Below, piece by piece: positions 5,463-7,212 of a stretch of DNA of 7,212 nucleotides. Where the stretch lies: positions 1 through 7,212 of the forward strand of contig DAOPZJ010000085.1 of the NCBI GenBank assembly GCA_035353335.1, read 5' to 3'. This DNA comes from Oscillospiraceae bacterium. GTDB taxonomy: Bacteria > Bacillota > Clostridia > Oscillospirales > JAKOTC01. A program made the translations under genes and the position numbers. The notes beneath the pieces were generated by a model, which worked only from the letters and a program-made list of their open reading frames with translations, did not search any database and was not told the DNA's origin. Numbering within the stretch: the first letter of the stretch is position 1; every line of letters starts with the position of its first letter.

Positions 5463-7046
5463 GTGTTAAACAGCAAACAGGAAATTGCGCGGCGCAGAAC
5501 TTTCGCCATCATCTCCCACCCCGATGCGGGGAAAACCACCCTGACCGAAAAGCTTTTGCTGTACGGCGGCGCGATCAGAGAGGCAGGCAGCATCAAAGGC
5601 AGAAAAGCCCGTTATGCCGTGTCCGACTGGATGGAGATCGAAAAGCAGCGCGGCATCTCCGTCACCTCAAGTGTGATGAATTTCGACTATGAGGGCTTTC
5701 GCATCAACATATTGGACACGCCCGGACATCAGGATTTCAGCGAGGACGCATACCGTACCCTGATCGCTGCCGACAGCGCCGTGATGCTGCTCGACGGCGC
5801 AAAAGGCGTGGAGGAACAGACAAAAAAGCTGTTCCACGTCTGCAAAAAGCGCGGAATTCCGATTTTCACTTTCGTGAACAAGATGGACCGCGTATGTAAA
5901 AATCCGTTTGATTTGCAGGACGAGCTGGAAAAAACACTTGGCATTCGCTCCTATCCGGTGACATGGCCGGTTGGGGTGAACGGCGAGTTTAAAGGGGTAT
6001 ACAACCGCCCGTTGGGACGCCTGGAGCTGTTTCAGTCCTCCGGCAGCCACGGCACGCAGAAGCTCGCCTCCCGCCAGATTGATATCGCCGATCCCGCGCT
6101 TGATGACTTTATCGGGGCGAAAGCGGCAGCAGCGCTGCGGGAGGACATTGCTCTGCTCGATACAGCGGGCGATGTGTTTGACATTGAGCGCGTTCTCGAC
6201 GGGACTTTGACGCCCATGTTCTTCGGCAGTGCGATGACCAATTTCGGTGTTCAGCAGTTTCTGGAGGATTTTATTAAAATGGCTCCTCCGCCCGGTAAGC
6301 GAAACACCAACAAGGGGATGATCGAGCCGACGGATGATCAGTTTTCCGGCTTCATCTTCAAAATACAGGCGAATATGGATCCGAAACATCGTGACCGGCT
6401 GGCATTTATCCGCATTTGCTCCGGCAGATACGAAAAAGATATGAGTGTTTATAACGTCCGCATCGGCAAACAGGTACGCCTTGCCCAGCCCCAGCAGTTT
6501 TTGGCGCAGGACCGCACCGTGGTTGAGGACGCCTATGCAGGAGATATTATCGGCGTATTTGATGCCGGGACGTTTAATTTGGGGGATACCCTTCACACTG
6601 CAAAGGAACCCTTCAGCTTTGATCCCATCCCCATGTTCCCGGCGGAGCATTTTGCCATTGTGTCAACCCTCGAAATCAGCAAGCGCAAGCAGTTTACCAA
6701 AGGGATGGAGCAGCTGATGATGGAAGGTGCGATCCAGGTGTTTCGCAATTCCGATTACGGGGTTGAGAAATATATCGTGGGCGTTGCCGGAGAACTCCAG
6801 CTTGAAGTGCTGGCGTATCGCATGTTGGGCGAATACGGCGTAAACGTACATGTGGAACCGCTTCCCGCGCAGTATGCGCGCTGGACTTCTCCCGAAACTT
6901 CACGTGACTTGCTGCCGTATTCAAGCGATATTATGCGCGTAACGGATTCGCGGGAGCGGCCGGTGTTCCTGTTCAATGGTCGCTGGGTCCTGCAAAGGGC
7001 AGAAGAAAAAAACCCCGACCTTCAGTTTTTGGATATCGCGCCTTAA
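5463..7046 (+). CDS. prfC: Peptide chain release factor 3 (RF3), translational GTPase
   Basis: RF3 is a cytoplasmic GTPase that recycles RF1/RF2 from the ribosome after peptide release. All G motifs are visible, numbered from GTG 5463: G1 SHPDAGKT (18-25), G2 RGISVTSS (63-70), G3 DTPGHQD (85-91), G4 NKMD (139-142) and G5 GSA (255-257). Family-typical RF3 stretches include RRTFAIISHPDAGKTTLTEK, YAVSDWMEIEKQRGIS and FKIQANMDPKHRD (key N304, D306, H309, R310). The C-terminal part (GAIQVFRNSDYGVEKYIVGVAGELQLEVL and the ending KNPDLQF) matches RF3 domain III and separates it from EF-G. At 527 residues it is full length, as in E. coli RF3. The GTG at 5436 would add nine residues but lacks an upstream ribosome binding site, and the alignment of the N-terminus with E. 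coli RF3 favours 5463. It is monocistronic, with its own promoter and terminator. Confidence 0.95.
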   Translation: MLNSKQEIARRRTFAIISHPDAGKTTLTEKLLLYGGAIREAGSIKGRKARYAVSDWMEIEKQRGISVTSSVMNFDYEGFRINILDTPGHQDFSEDAYRTLIAADSAVMLLDGAKGVEEQTKKLFHVCKKRGIPIFTFVNKMDRVCKNPFDLQDELEKTLGIRSYPVTWPVGVNGEFKGVYNRPLGRLELFQSSGSHGTQKLASRQIDIADPALDDFIGAKAAAALREDIALLDTAGDVFDIERVLDGTLTPMFFGSAMTNFGVQQFLEDFIKMAPPPGKRNTNKGMIEPTDDQFSGFIFKIQANMDPKHRDRLAFIRICSGRYEKDMSVYNVRIGKQVRLAQPQQFLAQDRTVVEDAYAGDIIGVFDAGTFNLGDTLHTAKEPFSFDPIPMFPAEHFAIVSTLEISKRKQFTKGMEQLMMEGAIQVFRNSDYGVEKYIVGVAGELQLEVLAYRMLGEYGVNVHVEPLPAQYARWTSPETSRDLLPYSSDIMRVTDSRERPVFLFNGRWVLQRAEEKNPDLQFLDIAP

Positions 7047-7085
7047 AAGGTGAATGCCATAAATTAAATACGCAATAAGCCAAAC

Positions 7086-7121
7086 AAAGCTCTCCTACGA
7101 ATACAGTGGGGGGCTTTTTTT
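7086..7121 (+). terminator. Intrinsic terminator of prfC
   Basis: AAAGCTCTCC (7086-7095) pairs with GGGGGGCTTT (7108-7117) over 10 bp, including two G-U wobbles, around a 12-nt loop. A run of seven T (7115-7121) follows at once. It starts 39 nt after the prfC stop. The wobbles make it much stronger on the + strand than on the - strand. Confidence 0.85.
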
Positions 7122-7135
7122 GATGAAAATACGCC

Positions 7136-7186
7136 GTAGGGGCGGCTATTGGCCGCCCGTTGTAGGGGTCGTCTTTCAGACGACCC
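7136..7186. repeat. Two palindromic modules of the GTAGGGG repeat family, copy D
   Basis: The first unit, with head GTAGGGG at 7136, folds as GGGCGGC-TATTG-GCCGCCC (7140-7158, 7 bp). The second, with head GTAGGGG at 7162, folds as GGGTCGTCT-TTC-AGACGACCC (7166-7186, 9 bp). The first core (GGCC/GGCCGCCC) is nearly the same as the hairpin at 5152-5174. It lies just beyond the prfC terminator; the rest of the window, to 7212, shows no gene. Confidence 0.8.
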
Positions 7187-7212
7187 GGTTTGTTCGAAAC
7201 GGACGCGCAATG

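Noticed and set aside
5667..6650. Minus-strand open frame of 327 codons opposite prfC
   Set aside because: prfC is certain on the + strand. The antisense translation matches no family I recognise and has no promoter or ribosome binding site.

Overview
The window looks like chromosomal DNA of a Gram-positive, Clostridia-type bacterium, possibly an uncultured Oscillospirales-like lineage. This rests on strong purine-rich Shine-Dalgarno sites, two near-consensus SigA promoters, moderately GC-rich genes between AT-rich promoter regions, and dispersed GTAGGGG-type palindromic repeats in the gaps. The taxonomy is an inference. All supported genes are on the + strand.

Layout. (1) Bases 1-317: an open frame entering from the left edge that joins part of a P-type ATPase actuator domain, in frame, to the last ~48 residues of GlmS. 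This is a broken or chimeric gene, or an assembly join. (2) 318-451: a palindromic repeat, then a TTGACA-N17-TATATT promoter. (3) 452-5056: a four-gene sugar-metabolism cluster. It holds a cytoplasmic five-bladed beta-propeller glycoside-hydrolase-like protein, an FAD-dependent oxidoreductase with a C-terminal beta-sandwich-like extension (ATGA overlap with the first gene), and two different xylose-isomerase-like TIM-barrel proteins of the sugar phosphate isomerase/epimerase superfamily. A 185-nt repeat-filled spacer separates the last two. (4) 5057-5462: a gene-free stretch with a block of at least five hairpins, an AT-rich segment, a second strong promoter and a ~100-nt T-rich leader. (5) 5463-7046: prfC, peptide chain release factor 3, followed by an intrinsic terminator. 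(6) 7136-7186: two more palindromes of the same repeat family near the right edge.

How the genes may work together: the propeller protein probably binds or cleaves a small glycoside. The FAD enzyme may oxidise a sugar or glycoside to a keto form, and the two TIM-barrel proteins may isomerise, epimerise or eliminate on the product. No transporter, kinase or regulator lies in the window, so the substrate is unknown. This set is the best candidate for an undescribed pathway here. prfC has its own promoter and is an unrelated housekeeping neighbour. The repeats appear modular: GTAGGGG/CCCCTAC ends combined with interchangeable palindromic cores, some shared between separate sites.
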